Below, piece by piece: positions 1-11,087 of a stretch of 64,000 nt of DNA. Position 1 is the first letter of the stretch. The number at the start of each line of letters is the position of its first letter. The notes beneath the pieces are model-generated. The model worked only from the letters and a program-made list of their open reading frames with translations, ran no database searches and was not told where the DNA came from. This DNA is from Agelas oroides (taxonomy: Eukaryota; Porifera; Demospongiae; Agelasida; Agelasidae), in contig OX422187.1 of the NCBI GenBank assembly GCA_949130485.1, positions 372,001-436,000 of the forward strand, written 5' to 3'. A program made the translations under genes and the position numbers.

Positions 1-2029
1 AGAGTAGGCGAAATGAGAGTAGCCAAAATGAGAGTAGGCGAAATGAGAGTAGGCGAAATGAGAGTAGGCAAAATGAGAGTAGGCTAAATGAGAGTAGGTG
101 ATATGAGAGTAGGCAAAATGAGAGTAGGTGAAATGAGAGAGTAGGTGATATGAGAGTAGGTGAAATCAGAGTAGGCAAAATGAGAGTAGGCAAAATGAGA
201 GTAGGTAAAATGAGAGTAGGCAAAATGAGAGCAGGAGAAATGAGAGTAGGCGAAATGAGAGTAGGCGAAATGAGAGTAGGCAAAATGAGAGTAGGCAAAA
301 TGAGAGTAGGGAAAATGAGAGTAGGTGATATGAGAGTAGGTGAAATGACAGTAGGTGAAATGAGAGTAGGTGAAATGAGAGTAGGGAAAATGACAGTAGG
401 TGAAATGAGAGTAGGCGAAATAAGAGTAGGCAAAATGAGAGTAGGCAAAATGAGAGTAGGTGAAATGAGAGTAGGTGATATGAAAGTAGGCAAAATGAGA
501 GTAGGCAAAATGAGAGTAGGCAAAATGAGAGTAGGTGATATGAGAGTAGGTGAAATGAGAGTAGGTAAAATGAGAGTAGGTGAAATGAGAGTAGGCAAAA
601 TGAGAGTAGGTGAAATGAGAGTAGGCAAAATGAGAGTAGGCAAAATGAGAGTAGGTGATATGAGAGTAGGCAAAATGAGAGTAGGTGAAATGAGAGAGTA
701 GGTGATATGAGAGTAGGTGAAATCAGAGTAGGCAAAATGAGAGTAGGCAAAATGAGAGTAGGTAAAATGAGAGTAGGCAAAATGAGAGCAGGAGAAATGA
801 GAGTAGGCGAAATGAGAGTAGGCGAAATGAGAGTAGGCAAAATGAGAGTAGGCAAAATGAGAGTAGGGAAAATGAGAGTAGGTGATATGAGAGTAGGTGA
901 AATGACAGTAGGTGAAATGAGAGTAGGTGAAATGAGAGTAGGGAAAATGACAGTAGGTGAAATGAGAGTAGGCGAAATAAGAGTAGGCAAAATGAGAGTA
1001 GGCAAAATGAGAGTAGGTGAAATGAGAGTAGGTGATATGAAAGTAGGCAAAATGAGAGTAGGCAAAAGAGAGTAGGCAAAATGAGAGTAGGTGATATGAG
1101 AGTAGGCAAAATGAGAGTAGGTTAAATGAGAGCAGGTGAAATGAGAGTAGGTAAAATGAGAGTAGGCAAAATGAGAGTTGGCAAAATGAGAGTAGGCAAA
1201 ATGAGAGTAGGTGATATGAGAGTAGGCAAAATGAGAGTAGGCAAAATGAGAGTAGGTGATATGAGAGTAGGCAAAATGAGAGTAGGCAAAATGAGAGTAG
1301 GCAAAATGAGAGTAGGTGAAATGAGAGTGGTGATATGAGAGTAGGCAAAATGAGAGTAGGCAAAATGAGAGTAGGCAAAATGAGAGTAGGCAAAATGACA
1401 GTAGGTAAAATGAGAGTAGGTGAAATGAGAGTAGGCAAAATGAGAGTAGGCAAAATGAGAGTAGGCGAAATGAGAGTAGGTGAAATAAGAGTAGGTGATA
1501 TGAGAGTAGGCAAAATGAGAGTAGGTGAAATGACAGTAGGTGAAATGAGAGAAGGTGAAATGAGAGTAGGCAAAATGAGAGTAGGCGAAATGAGAGTAGG
1601 TGAAATTAGAGTAGGTGATATGAGAGTAGGCAAAATGAGAGTAGGCAAAATGAGAGTAGGTGATATTAGAGTAGGCAAAATGAGAGTAGGCAAAATGAGA
1701 GTAGGCGAAATGAGAGTAGGTGAAATAAGAGTAGGTGATATGAGAGTAGGCAAAATGAGAGTAGGTGAAATGACAGTAGGTGAAATGAGAGAAGGTGAAA
1801 TGAGAGTAGGCAAAATGAGAGTAGGCGAAATGAGAGTAGGTGAAATGAGAGTAGGTGATATGAGAGTAGGCAAAATGAGAGTAGGCAAAATGAGAGTAGG
1901 TGATATTAGAGTAGGCAAAATGAGAGTAGGCAAAATGAGAGTGGGCAAAATGAGAGTAGGTAAAATGAGAGTAGGTGATATGAGAGTAGGTGAAATGAGA
2001 GTAGGCAAAATGAGAGTAGGTGAAATGAG
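1..2029. repeat. 15-bp minisatellite array, unit ATGAGAGTAGGCAAA
   Basis: About 135 tandem copies of a 15-bp unit, varying mainly at the GGC/GGT and AAA/GAA/GATA positions. Because 15 is a multiple of three, both strands stay open for hundreds of bases (MRVGK-type pentapeptides on plus; an LSFCL/ILPTL pattern on minus). I regard these as by-products and not genes. Higher-order structure is visible: the block beginning near 150 recurs from about 707 (offset 557 bp), and a block near 1484 recurs near 1724 (offset 240 bp). This indicates recent unequal exchange. The array begins at or before the window edge and ends directly beside the KMT2-like exons, probably inside an intron of that gene. Confidence 0.97.
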
Positions 2030-2060
2030 CAGCTGAGGTCTGGAGCTACCACCGTGGTAC

Positions 2061-3307
2061 CCTCCACTGAGGGGGCGTGGCTGGCCCACCAGTCCTCCTC
2101 CTCAGGAGCACTAAGTGTGAGAGTGTAGGTACACGGGACAGAGGGACAACGCACACTCCACAAGTCACAGCGACACCTGCAGAGATGGCACACAACCAAA
2201 TCATGGAGATGAACTTGAACTCAAATCTGCCACAGTATTTCTCAGTCTCTCTCCTCTATAATGGGGCAAAGAGCTGGGAGACACACCCTTTCTCCCCAAC
2301 TTACAGATGGAGTGAACTGCATTATTTACTTTAGTACACTCCCCCACCCCCACCTCACACTCAAAAAGTTCCAAGAATGAATGCACCCTCCCCAGCCAAC
2401 ATTATGTGGCTATGTGCCTGGGAATGAGGAGGGAACTTCACACTGTATGCCTACACTCTCTTCTCTCATCCCCACACCATGAGAGTTACAGCAGTACCTG
2501 TACTGGTCTGGTAGCAGAAGGCTTGGCGTCTCTGACAGTTCTGTGAGTAAGCCCAGGCCCTGCACACACAGTAACCCTGGAACAAACACATGAGCAGATG
2601 AACAAGGTCACTAAACTCACAGTGCTAAGATCGTACCAATTTGAATGCTTGTCTTGGCCGGTTGAAGGGAGCGTGGGATCTTGCGACTGGTTCTGTCTAG
2701 ATGAACCTCCACTATCACACACCGTAACACAGCAATATCGGCATCAGCCAAGACAGCCTGCAGAAGGGAGTGGAGGAAGGGAGGAGGGAAGGGGGGGAAG
2801 AGGAGAAAGAGAGGAGTAGAGGAATGGAGGCATGGAGGAAGGGAGGAGGGGGGAAAGAGAGGAGAGAGGAGTAGAGGGGGAAGAGAGGAGGAGGGGGGGA
2901 AGAGAGGAGGGGGGGAAGGGAGGGAGAAGGGGGGAGTGGAGGAGGGGGGGGGGGGGGGGGAAGAGAGGAGGGAGGGAAGAGAGGAGGAGGAAAGAGAGAA
3001 GGGGGAGAAGAAAGAAGTAAGGAGGGGGAGAGGGAAAAAGAGTGAAGGGTTGTGAGTGGCTGCAACTTCATTGCTACTGGGTGAATCGACAATCCCGCAG
3101 GAAGGGATGTAACAAGAAAGGGAAGGAACTAGTGACCATCAAAAGCAGTACCTTTCCCTCTGCAAGGCTGTGTTGCTCGCAGTAGACCTCCTTGTTCTCC
3201 AGGAAGAGACATTTGGCCTTGCGGGCACACTGGAAGTGGTAGTTGGCAGTGCACCAACTTGCACAACACCCCACGGTCGCACCCACCTCACGACACACAT
3301 CACAACG
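2061..3307 (-). CDS. KMT2A/B (trithorax/MLL)-like histone methyltransferase, internal exons: end of extended PHD plus FYRN region
   Basis: Four exons join in phase on the minus strand: 3152-3307 (52 codons), 2637-2757, 2498-2576 and 2176 to about 2061. The first encodes the C-terminal half of an extended PHD finger, with CDVC, GATVGCC, NYHFQCARKAKC and VYCEQH. Known MLL/KMT2A has the same order and spacing here. The next exons read IAVLRCVIVEV, then SIQI-G-LLCVQGLGLLTELSE, then PDQYRCRCDLWS. These align position by position with the MLL segment that leads into the FYRN motif. KMT2A/B proteins methylate H3K4 in COMPASS-like nuclear complexes; extended PHD and FYRN modules contact chromatin and assemble the processed protein. 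Upstream exons (zinc fingers, first half of the PHD) and downstream exons (FYRC, SET) were not found; the minisatellite follows immediately. One intron is only 60 bp. The family is secure; the 3' end of the last exon (donor at 2060) is a guess. Confidence 0.85.
2762..3045. repeat. Purine-rich (GGA)n intronic tract
   Basis: Almost pure G/A on the plus strand, with G runs up to about 18 bases near 2945. It forms most of the intron between KMT2-like exons 3152-3307 and 2637-2757, so on the coding (minus) strand it is a very long polypyrimidine tract in front of the acceptor at 2758. Apparent ORFs through it are low-complexity artefacts. Confidence 0.9.
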
Positions 3308-4049
3308 CTGGAGGGGAAGAGACCAGCTTGGCTTAAAGAAGCATGTGTAACTACAATAATAACAGGAAGAATGTGTAATGGATGTACATGCACACTATGA
3401 TCAAGAAGCTCTGTATCCAACACATCACAAGATCAAATGACAATCTCGGATATAACAGCTATATAATATCTCATATGCTTCGTAGATGCACAAGCTACTA
3501 TGAGCCTCACCCTCAATTGAAATTTGAACAAGTGATGGAATGTTCATGGATGTCTACATGAAAGCGCACAAGAACTGGCGACTTGAGTATAAGAGCATGT
3601 AACTTCATCGTAGTCCAGTCAAAATTATTGAACTCTACTTAAAATAGAACACACACTGGATGCAGTTTTCCTTGCGTTCGTCTGCGTACATCCATGTGCA
3701 TCTGCCTTCCCACTCCTCTTCCCAACCCCTCAGGCTTCCCTCCCCACCCTCAGTCTCCCTTATTGGTTACATAATGACAGACCGAAACTTGGGTAAGTAA
3801 TACAGACATTTCCACTCAACCAATCAAAAGGCTGCAGGAAAGGGGCCTAGTCAGCTTGGTGGGCTAACAGACTGAAAGTTAATTGGGAGGCACATGAGAA
3901 CGAGATTAGTCAGTTTGTCAAAACGTACAATATAGCAACTCGTATGATGACAAACACTCAACCAATCAAAATGCTGCAATACTAGTAGTCGCTTGTCTGT
4001 ACAATATGACACACATTGACCTCTGACCCTCGAGGTTGTTGCTATCCTC
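3308..4049. other. No gene recognised
   Basis: Expected to be an intron of the KMT2-like gene. I searched the minus strand for the first half of the extended PHD finger (a CxxC pair and a WVHxNCALW-like stretch) and did not find it. No repeat structure is evident. Confidence 0.5.
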
Positions 4050-4140
4050 ATGCTGGAGAAAATCCAAAGATGGGCGACCAAATTCATACTAAACGACTTC
4101 TGACTATAAATCATGTCTAGTTTCACTCCAACCTTTGTTT
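4050..4140 (+). mobile_element. Fragment of a non-LTR retrotransposon reverse transcriptase
   Basis: Plus-strand translation gives LEKIQRWATKFILND and then, after a one-base frame change, SDYKSCLVSLQPLF. This is the signature at the C-terminal end of reverse transcriptases in CR1/L2-like LINEs (LEKxQRRATKFILxDY.SDYKxRL). Only about 30 codons remain, with a frameshift, so this is a dead scrap. Clade assignment is uncertain. Confidence 0.6.
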
Positions 4141-5247
4141 ATAATAATGGTTTCCATGTTGGCAGTCATATGTCCTGGTTTGTATTGGGCGGAATGGTAT
4201 TCCATCAAATTCCACATTTGTGTTTCCAAATGACTGCTTCCAGAATATTTTCACATCAACCTAATGAAAAGAGTGTAGGTACCTGAAATAGACTTTCATG
4301 GGAGAAAAATTTGTGGACCTGTTCATCAATGGAAATTACTTTAACAGCTACATTTAGCAGAGTAGTGTGAGAAAACACCGCCACACATTCTGTACAGCTG
4401 TGGTTGGATGGGACGAAGAGACTCAGAGGGCAGCAGTAGTAAAGCAATCAGTGCAGCCCAAGTTCTTATTCTTGTATTTACCTATGTTCTTAAAAACTGC
4501 ACGAATCCTACACATGCCTTTACGTGCCTTTAGGGACAAAACATAATCGGTATGTCATATACTGTTAGCCTCAATCCAACCTTAACTACACACTAAGGCC
4601 ACCATTTGTCGCACATTAGTGTGTCAACTGGGACTATTATATCATTATTCCTTGGTTGCAAAAAGTGAGGCTCCTGGACTTGTAGGGGTTCACATTCCCT
4701 ACTGAGGGAAAAGCACTCAGAAAGATATTGTTTTTCAGTAAGCATTATTGTGTGGTTTCTTCGTCTCGTGCTCTGTACACATCAATATTGCTAATTTACT
4801 TGTCAATTTGTAATTGCCAGAGAAGTGAGTCCCCAAAATGATGCAGCTGGGGGGACTAAGACCCCAATTCATTATTAGTTTCTCATCGACAACCTGCATG
4901 GACTTGTCTCCGATAAAATTTATATTTGCACATACCAGTGACGTTAAACAAACGAATGATTGGTGTCATAAGCATAGCGATCAACCCTTCGATAATGAGT
5001 GATGATGCACAGAGCTACAAGCTTCATAGTTCGATATTCCTTCGTACAGGTGAGTTGAACTTGTCCACTGACCCCACTCCACTCTCCGAGTTGGATGTCA
5101 ACCGACCTCGACTTTCTGGAATTGATACTGGTATGTTCATGCCTATGTGTGGCAAGACATCGAATGCAGCACATTAACAGATAAACCCTGTGATTTTACG
5201 TAACTATTTGGCATCAGATGTAACTGAATCAACAGTGTAAATGACTA
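4141..5247. other. No gene recognised
   Basis: AT-rich sequence with only short open frames on both strands. None has a recognisable motif or a consistent splice pattern. Confidence 0.5.
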
Positions 5248-5544
5248 CAGTGGAACACCGCTTAACGGACAACCCTCAACAGCGGACACCCATGCTAATT
5301 CTAAGTCCCGACTGTCCTTCCATTTATTTCAATACTTAAGCAACCCCTGAATAGCGGACACCCCACTACTCCGTATAATGGACAGTTTTCGCAGTCCTAA
5401 TTGTACGCAAACAGTGCTCAACAGCCCGATTACGCAGTGCCACGCCTATCTGAAATATACCGGAAGCCCCTGAGTTAGGGACACCTCACTATAAGGGACA
5501 AAATGTTGGTTCCCAATGGTGTCCATTATAGAGGGGCTCCACTG
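5248..5544. mobile_element. pogo/Tigger-like MITE with TA target duplication
   Basis: It begins CAGTGGAACACC and ends GGGGCTCCACTG, an inverted pair, and is flanked on both sides by TA. Inside are repeated 'cggacacc' words on both strands. The CAGTGGA tip plus TA duplication is typical of non-autonomous Tc1/mariner-pogo elements. Related partial copies begin near 28109 and end near 45721 in the opposite orientation. Confidence 0.8.
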
Positions 5545-5827
5545 TATGTTCCAATTGAGGGATACCTAATGTGTTACCTAGGCAACACCTATAGGGACAT
5601 CTATAGTCTTTTGGAAGCCATCAAATGACCGTATAGGAGATATGTTAAACAACATGGACGACCTTCATGATTTTTTAAAAACACTGCCTGATCTATATTA
5701 GGGGAGGGTACATCAACACAAGCAGATGTCACCGAGAAGGAACCACCTCAGTCTGTGAAGGTTAGTTAACTGGATAATTTGCCGAGAAAGTACATACCAA
5801 ATAGTTAACACTATGCATACCTTTCAG

Positions 5828-8313
5828 GTAACTGTGAGCACACACCATATAGCACTGAGGTTGATACATCTTTAGTGAGACTTGGGCGAGCACTGGCAGG
5901 TGGTCACCTTCCAACTATTGTCCGTGCCATCTTTAGTCACAAGGAGCTGCGACAATTGGTAGAGTTGAAGATGCTGGATATCCTCAACAGTGAGTGCTCA
6001 ACACTGTGCAGGAGAAAGGTGGATCCACCATCTCCGTTCCGAAAAATCGAAGTCAGTCAGCTAGCAGAATTCAAGTGGAGTAACTTTATCCAGGATCTGG
6101 AAGTGAATGCACCCACTCTTCTGCAAGTTTTTTCCACAATTGTCAGTCACAACGACCATCGAAATGATCACAAGCTGGGTGAAAGACACGTTCCTGGTAT
6201 CTGCATGGCGATCAGCACACTCCTGAAGGAAAGAAATAGGGAGATGTGTGGAATTCAAACCATGCTCTCCCTAATTCTTTTTACATCTAGAGCGCAAAGC
6301 AGGTATTAACAGGCTATTTATTTATTTATCTATGTAGGTTGTTAAACATACTTGGGTTTGTTGTAATCATAGGTGTATGCTCGGCTGAATCATGTTGGTG
6401 TCACCCTGAGCTACACCGGCACTCTCAATGCTGTTGGAGCCATCAGCAAGCTGCACCAAGTACCTATCCGTAGGTGGATTTCAGATGATATCCCCTTCAA
6501 ATTTGTTGGCGACAATGTTGACAAGAAGAGGGGAGTCCGAGACCTTCGCTCTGATCACCATGGTGAAATGATGCACATGTTCAGTGTGCTCGCTGTCAGG
6601 AGTCGTGTATCATCCTCTGGCCTCTCAAAATCAAGCAGGATTGACGACCTCAATTCACTTCAGCCATCATCCTTCATGCCATCTAAGGTGGACATAGCAC
6701 ATATACAACGTAATCTGGTGATACTGGTAAGCCGCATACTTTGCAAATACATCAAGGCCTTAGCACCACTTTCTAACACACCCCCAGACCACATTCTCCA
6801 TAAATATTCCCAACAAATGGCTCAAAAGTCAGAGGCGCATGTCATAGATGTACTCATGAAAAATGAGGCAAAAGGAGCAGATATGCTGGATATCATGGAA
6901 TCACTGCAAAGCTACCTCAAGGATGGTGCTGAATTCCCAGAATCTCTCAAAGTGTTATCAGGGGGTGACCAACTAACCTGTGAGAGAGAAACGGGTGCAC
7001 AACGCCACGTCATGGATGGTGACACTCCTCATGATCGATTGCAGCTGCTAGAGCCACAGAGTGAAGATTGGCACACTCTCATGTGCTTTCTTGGTGTAAG
7101 TGACAAGTGTAAACTGACCTGTATGGTGGTAGAGAAATAAACAATTAGTTTGTGGACAAAACTTGTTTCAGTTAAAATCTTAATTCCACTCCTCTCTGTC
7201 TGCAAATAAGATTAGTTAGGCTGGAACATGGGTTGCAATTAACAAAAAAAATGCTTCACTTACAGGTAATTTGGAGGCAGCTTTTCGCACCTTCGTCAAG
7301 AGACCATGGCACTTTGAGCCAGTTCTGCAGTCTACTTGGAATGCTTCCAGCAGCAAAAGATCCCAAAAAAGACATGAATGCCTGCACAGATATCTTGATG
7401 ACCGTGCTGAAGGGCCATTACATTGCAGCAGCATCCAATATGCTTGGGATCAGTAGCCTGGACGAAATTCCAAAATCACTGCCAGACTTCAAGAAGGCAT
7501 CAGTTGAGGAGAGGAAAGCATTTCTCTATGACTTGGCTGATCGTGTTGTTCAGTGTTGCTCTTTAATAGAAGAACCTTTTCTTGGAAAGGAAATAGCAGA
7601 TGCTGGAGATGGTGTCTACAACTATGCACGAGTGTTGTCACTTTGCATCACTGGTGTTAGAATTTCTGGACAGTTGGGCTGAGGGAGATGGAGAACGGAT
7701 TATTCGGTGTTGGAGAGTGCTCCTGTTGCACTTCTATACAGGTGGCAGAACAAAATACTCTTGGGAGGCACTTCGGCTTCAGTTTCAGATGGTATTTCTC
7801 CCTCCAGCAATTTCACACCAACTGAAATGGAACCGCTTTATTAACACTCATGGGGGACTAGGCAGGAACATCCCCTGTGACTTGCACAACGCACACATGA
7901 ACAAGTTGTTCAAGGAGATTGTGAAGAATATGGGTCCCAATCTCACAGAACAGTCAGTGATGCGAGCTGCAAGATCTGTTACCGCATTGCAAGATATGTC
8001 TGCAGCTTTTGATAAACAGTGTAATGTACCCGTTGGTACTAGCGCTCATTCACGGAAAAGTGATGAGCATGATGTTGGTCAGGTGGCATCTGTTGTCCAA
8101 AGGATGGAGGCACTGCATGTGAAACCAGGAAGGAACGATTCATGTTTCAGAAAGATGAAATTAAACCCTCTCTCAAAATTCAAGGAAAAAGAGTTCCTAC
8201 AGTGGGTTACTAAAAAGAAAAAACAGATGGTAAAGTTTCGGGTAGTGAGAGGGGAGGGAAACACAAGTGACTCAGATGCAACTGATGATGAAGAGGACAG
8301 TGATGAGCACTAA
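5828..8313 (+). pseudogene. DUF6589-family protein, multi-exon, frameshifted
   Basis: Exons 5828-6302, 6373-7095 and 7266-8313. Successive blocks match the uncharacterised DUF6589 family of sponges, cnidarians and fungi: VYARLNHVGVTLS, FVGDNVDKK followed by RSDHHGEMMHMF, GGDQLTCERETGAQR, SEDWHTLMCFLG, DGVYNYARV, EGDGERIIRCWRVLLLHF, KWNRFINTHGG and CDLHNAHMNKLFKE. The conserved aspartates in GDNVD and GGDQLT would suit an RNase H-like nuclease, but that is inference. The intron at 7096-7265 joins cleanly in phase. The exon 1/2 junction is off by one and reads through a TAG if aligned to SAKQ-VYARLN. A second frame change lies near 7635-7660. The C-terminus is basic, then Asp/Ser-rich. It ends about 750 bp from the convergent RecQ gene. 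Either a decaying mobile-element gene or a copy with sequencing indels. Confidence 0.75.
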
Positions 8314-9060
8314 CATACTTTATAAACTACCAAGGGGGCACACAGACATTTGAGAACACTATTTTTAACAATTCACATGATGATATGACCCTAAGATCAC
8401 ATATAGCTATGTTCCTCAGGAAACTGGTATTCCTTGACACCCCCCAGGGAGTAATGTTAAACAAATTTTCAAGTAATTAGGTAAAACACAGGTACTTACG
8501 TAACATCCCATCCAATGATAGTGATTAACCCATTAACCACTGATGATGCTTTTTGGCGTCGCCTGACTTTGGCCACGTTATCAGTTGGCGCAATCCGTTT
8601 TGAAGATAGGTTCTGCACTAGCAGAAAGGGTGGGGCAAGGGGAGGTGGGTGGGTGCACTACTCTGGATGACAGTGCATGGCAGTTGTTGTAGCTGGCTGT
8701 AGAAAAGCCCTGGTCAGTGCCGGGTGGGCCATTTGTCTGCTTTCTTGCACATACGGGCGTAGAAAACGCTCCCTTCACCTTGTAGGGTATCCATTTCTGA
8801 CATTTTAGGCAGCTTTTAGTCCAGAGGACCGTTCTCTGGTCGGATGCCCTGACTATTAAATACTCGCTAATGAGTGGGTGTGGCTAAGGTCATGAACCCA
8901 CAGAGAATGTGTCAATAAAGCTTTGACTCAAGTTTCCAGTGCTAGCTCCAAGCGGAAGTGGAAATACGGACCAAGGAAGGTATCCATAGCCTAATAAAGA
9001 CTTCCAGTAAATAGCTAAATCAACAGCCCAAATTCTGTGGTTTATATTCAATTTTAGTGT
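8314..9060. other. Intergenic spacer between convergent DUF6589 and RecQ genes
   Basis: No coding sequence recognised. It would contain both 3' ends. AATAAA-like words occur near 8912 and 8994. No terminal inverted repeat is visible here. Confidence 0.5.
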
Positions 9061-10840
9061 TCAGCTAGTAGAAGTGGTGACAGATCTGGCACAGACATCA
9101 CAACAGAGCGTAAGATCTCGCGGTGGTAATAAGGCAACCAACTCAGGATCAAAGTAGTGCAAAAGTTGGCAACGTTGACATTCTTCTGTGTTCTCCAAGT
9201 ATCTCCTGACAGCCGCCAATTCAGCATGCCTAGGCTTACTGGTGTCTTTGTAATTAGGTGCATCTGATGGCTTCCAAAAGACAATTGATATCCCTTGCTC
9301 CCCTGACCGTCCCACACGTCCACTTTCTTGAAAATAATCCTCAATGGTTGATGGAGCACCATAGTGTATGGTCGTGTCGAGTGATGCAAAGTTAATTCCC
9401 ATTCCCAGAGCTACTGTGGCGAACACAACTCTCACTACACCATCAGGTTTCTGCATGCTGTGAAAGATGACATCCTTATTATGTGATGGTGTATTAGCAT
9501 GATACATGGCAATCAGGCGATTGTCACTCACATGTGGAGCACCAGAGGGATAATAGCAACTATCCCCAAGCGAAAACAGGAAGTGCTCATACAGATCTGC
9601 ACACATGTTATAGGATCGACAATACACAATAACTCTTTTGGCCTTGTTGAAGTTGCACTGTAAATCGCTCACCAATGGTGCAAAATCAGTTTCAATGTCG
9701 GTACGAGGACGAACCTCATAATACATATTGGGACGATTTGGTGAAGTATACACTGATTTACAACCTTGCATTTCCAACTTTGTAATCACATCATCTCTCA
9801 CTGCTTTAGTCACAGTGGCTGTTGCTGCAATCATAGGAACACCGGGAGGAACCAACGCACGAAGCTCATTTAGACGGCTATATACTGGTCTGAACTCCTA
9901 TAAGAGAGTGAAGGAAAGGAGTAACAGTAAGATGTATCAATATTAGACCCCACAACCTCTCCATAGCAAAACAAAAACGAAACAGTGGGGGCAACTAACT
10001 GTGAGCAATTCTTGAGAAAAAAGCTTGCAGTAAAAAAAGCATTGTCACCCTTGAACTCTTTCTGGTCCATTTTCTATAGACAATCCCACACACAACAAAA
10101 TGCCCGTTGGTCCAGGAGTCAAACAGTTGATTGCAGAAGATGGGTCAAGGTTCAAGGTTCAAGTAAGGGTACAGGATTCAGACAACCAATAAATATAAGC
10201 TGTGGATTTGAGCTAGTGCCGAGCTATTCATCTCTGAACACTATAGAAATGCCTGGGAACCGAACCAACATGCTATAGCATAAACAATTGTTACTACTGG
10301 ACTAATAGCTAAGTCATACTAGATTGTACATCACTAATATTAACACAAGTTGTAGTATCTCCTTACCACTTGCTAACGCAATGAGCTTCATCAATGGCTA
10401 TAGCTACAACTCTTGATGACAAAGGTGGGGTCAGCAACTTCTGTCTCCACTTCTCAGCAACAGCAATGGCTTCAGGTGAACTGAAAAGGAGACTGAAATC
10501 ACAGCTGTGTAACTCCCTGTCCGTAACCTGCAATTCCTTGGCGACACCAGCATGGCCACTAAGTATTAACACCTCGCTTCCGCAGACTCGAGACCTGATC
10601 AGCCATCAAGGACACCAGGGGAGAAACAACAATTACTACGCTGCTGCTAGCAGTGCCGCTTACTCGTTCGAGCTTGTAGTCGAACACAAACGGGAGCGTC
10701 TCATAACATATACTCTTTCCAAAGCCCGTAGGCAGCCACAAAAACACGTCTTTCCCGTCATAAATATGGTGAATAGCCTGCAGCTGCTCTGTCTTGAACA
10801 CTATGCGTTCCTTTCCAACAGCACGGAGGGCATAAGATGA
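9061..10840 (-). pseudogene. RecQ-like ATP-dependent DNA helicase (small, transposon-type copy), frameshifted
   Basis: Exon 1 is about 10840-10367 and exon 2 is 9897-9061. The protein has the RecQ motif 0/I region (TEQLQAI, LPTGFGKSICYE, a Walker A), VVSPLVSLMADQV, IDEAHCVSKW (motif II), FRPVYSRLNELRALVP, AATATVT (motif III), VFATVALGMGIN, QESGRVGRSGEQ (motif VI), and a C-terminal zinc-binding cysteine cluster (CQRCQLLHYF...CCDVC). RecQ helicases unwind DNA 3' to 5'. Two faults are visible: RKRGV and LILSGHAGV lie in different frames near 10560-10570, and the exon 1/exon 2 join after SKW is out of phase by one base. No convincing start codon was found; an in-frame GTG lies at 10801. Short RecQ genes of this kind are highly multiplied in sponge and cnidarian genomes, which with the DUF6589 neighbour suggests a mobile origin. 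Confidence 0.8.
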
Positions 10841-11087
10841 TAAGTCACCGCTTCATCGAAACCTTGCAAAAAAGTCACCGCCATCTTCGATTGTAGTACA
10901 ACGAACAAAAAATACGATGATGGACGGTATAGTGTACGGCGTAATATCCGCTAGTTTCCGAATTCCCAGAAATCCTGGTGGAACTGAGCATGCGCAAACA
11001 GTATGTACCAGGCTCTTTTCTCCCCGCCCACGCACGAGCCTGGGAACGAGGCTGGGAACGAGGCTACACAAGCACCAAAGCTTCCGA

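Noticed and set aside
166..1065. 299-codon minus-strand frame and several 60-233 codon plus-strand frames in the first 2 kb
   Set aside because: They exist only because the 15-bp repeat is a multiple of three and lacks stops; both strands are open equally and there is no homology.
2498..2576. Reading the KMT2-like exon in the frame GYCVCRAWAYS, which mimics the FYRN GYxCxRxYWS motif
   Set aside because: It does not join its neighbours in phase. The frame LLCVQGLGLLTELSE joins both sides and aligns better, with the true motif continuing in the exon from 2176.
2715..3092. Ser/Pro-rich 125-codon minus ORF
   Set aside because: Translation of the purine/pyrimidine intron tract between KMT2-like exons.
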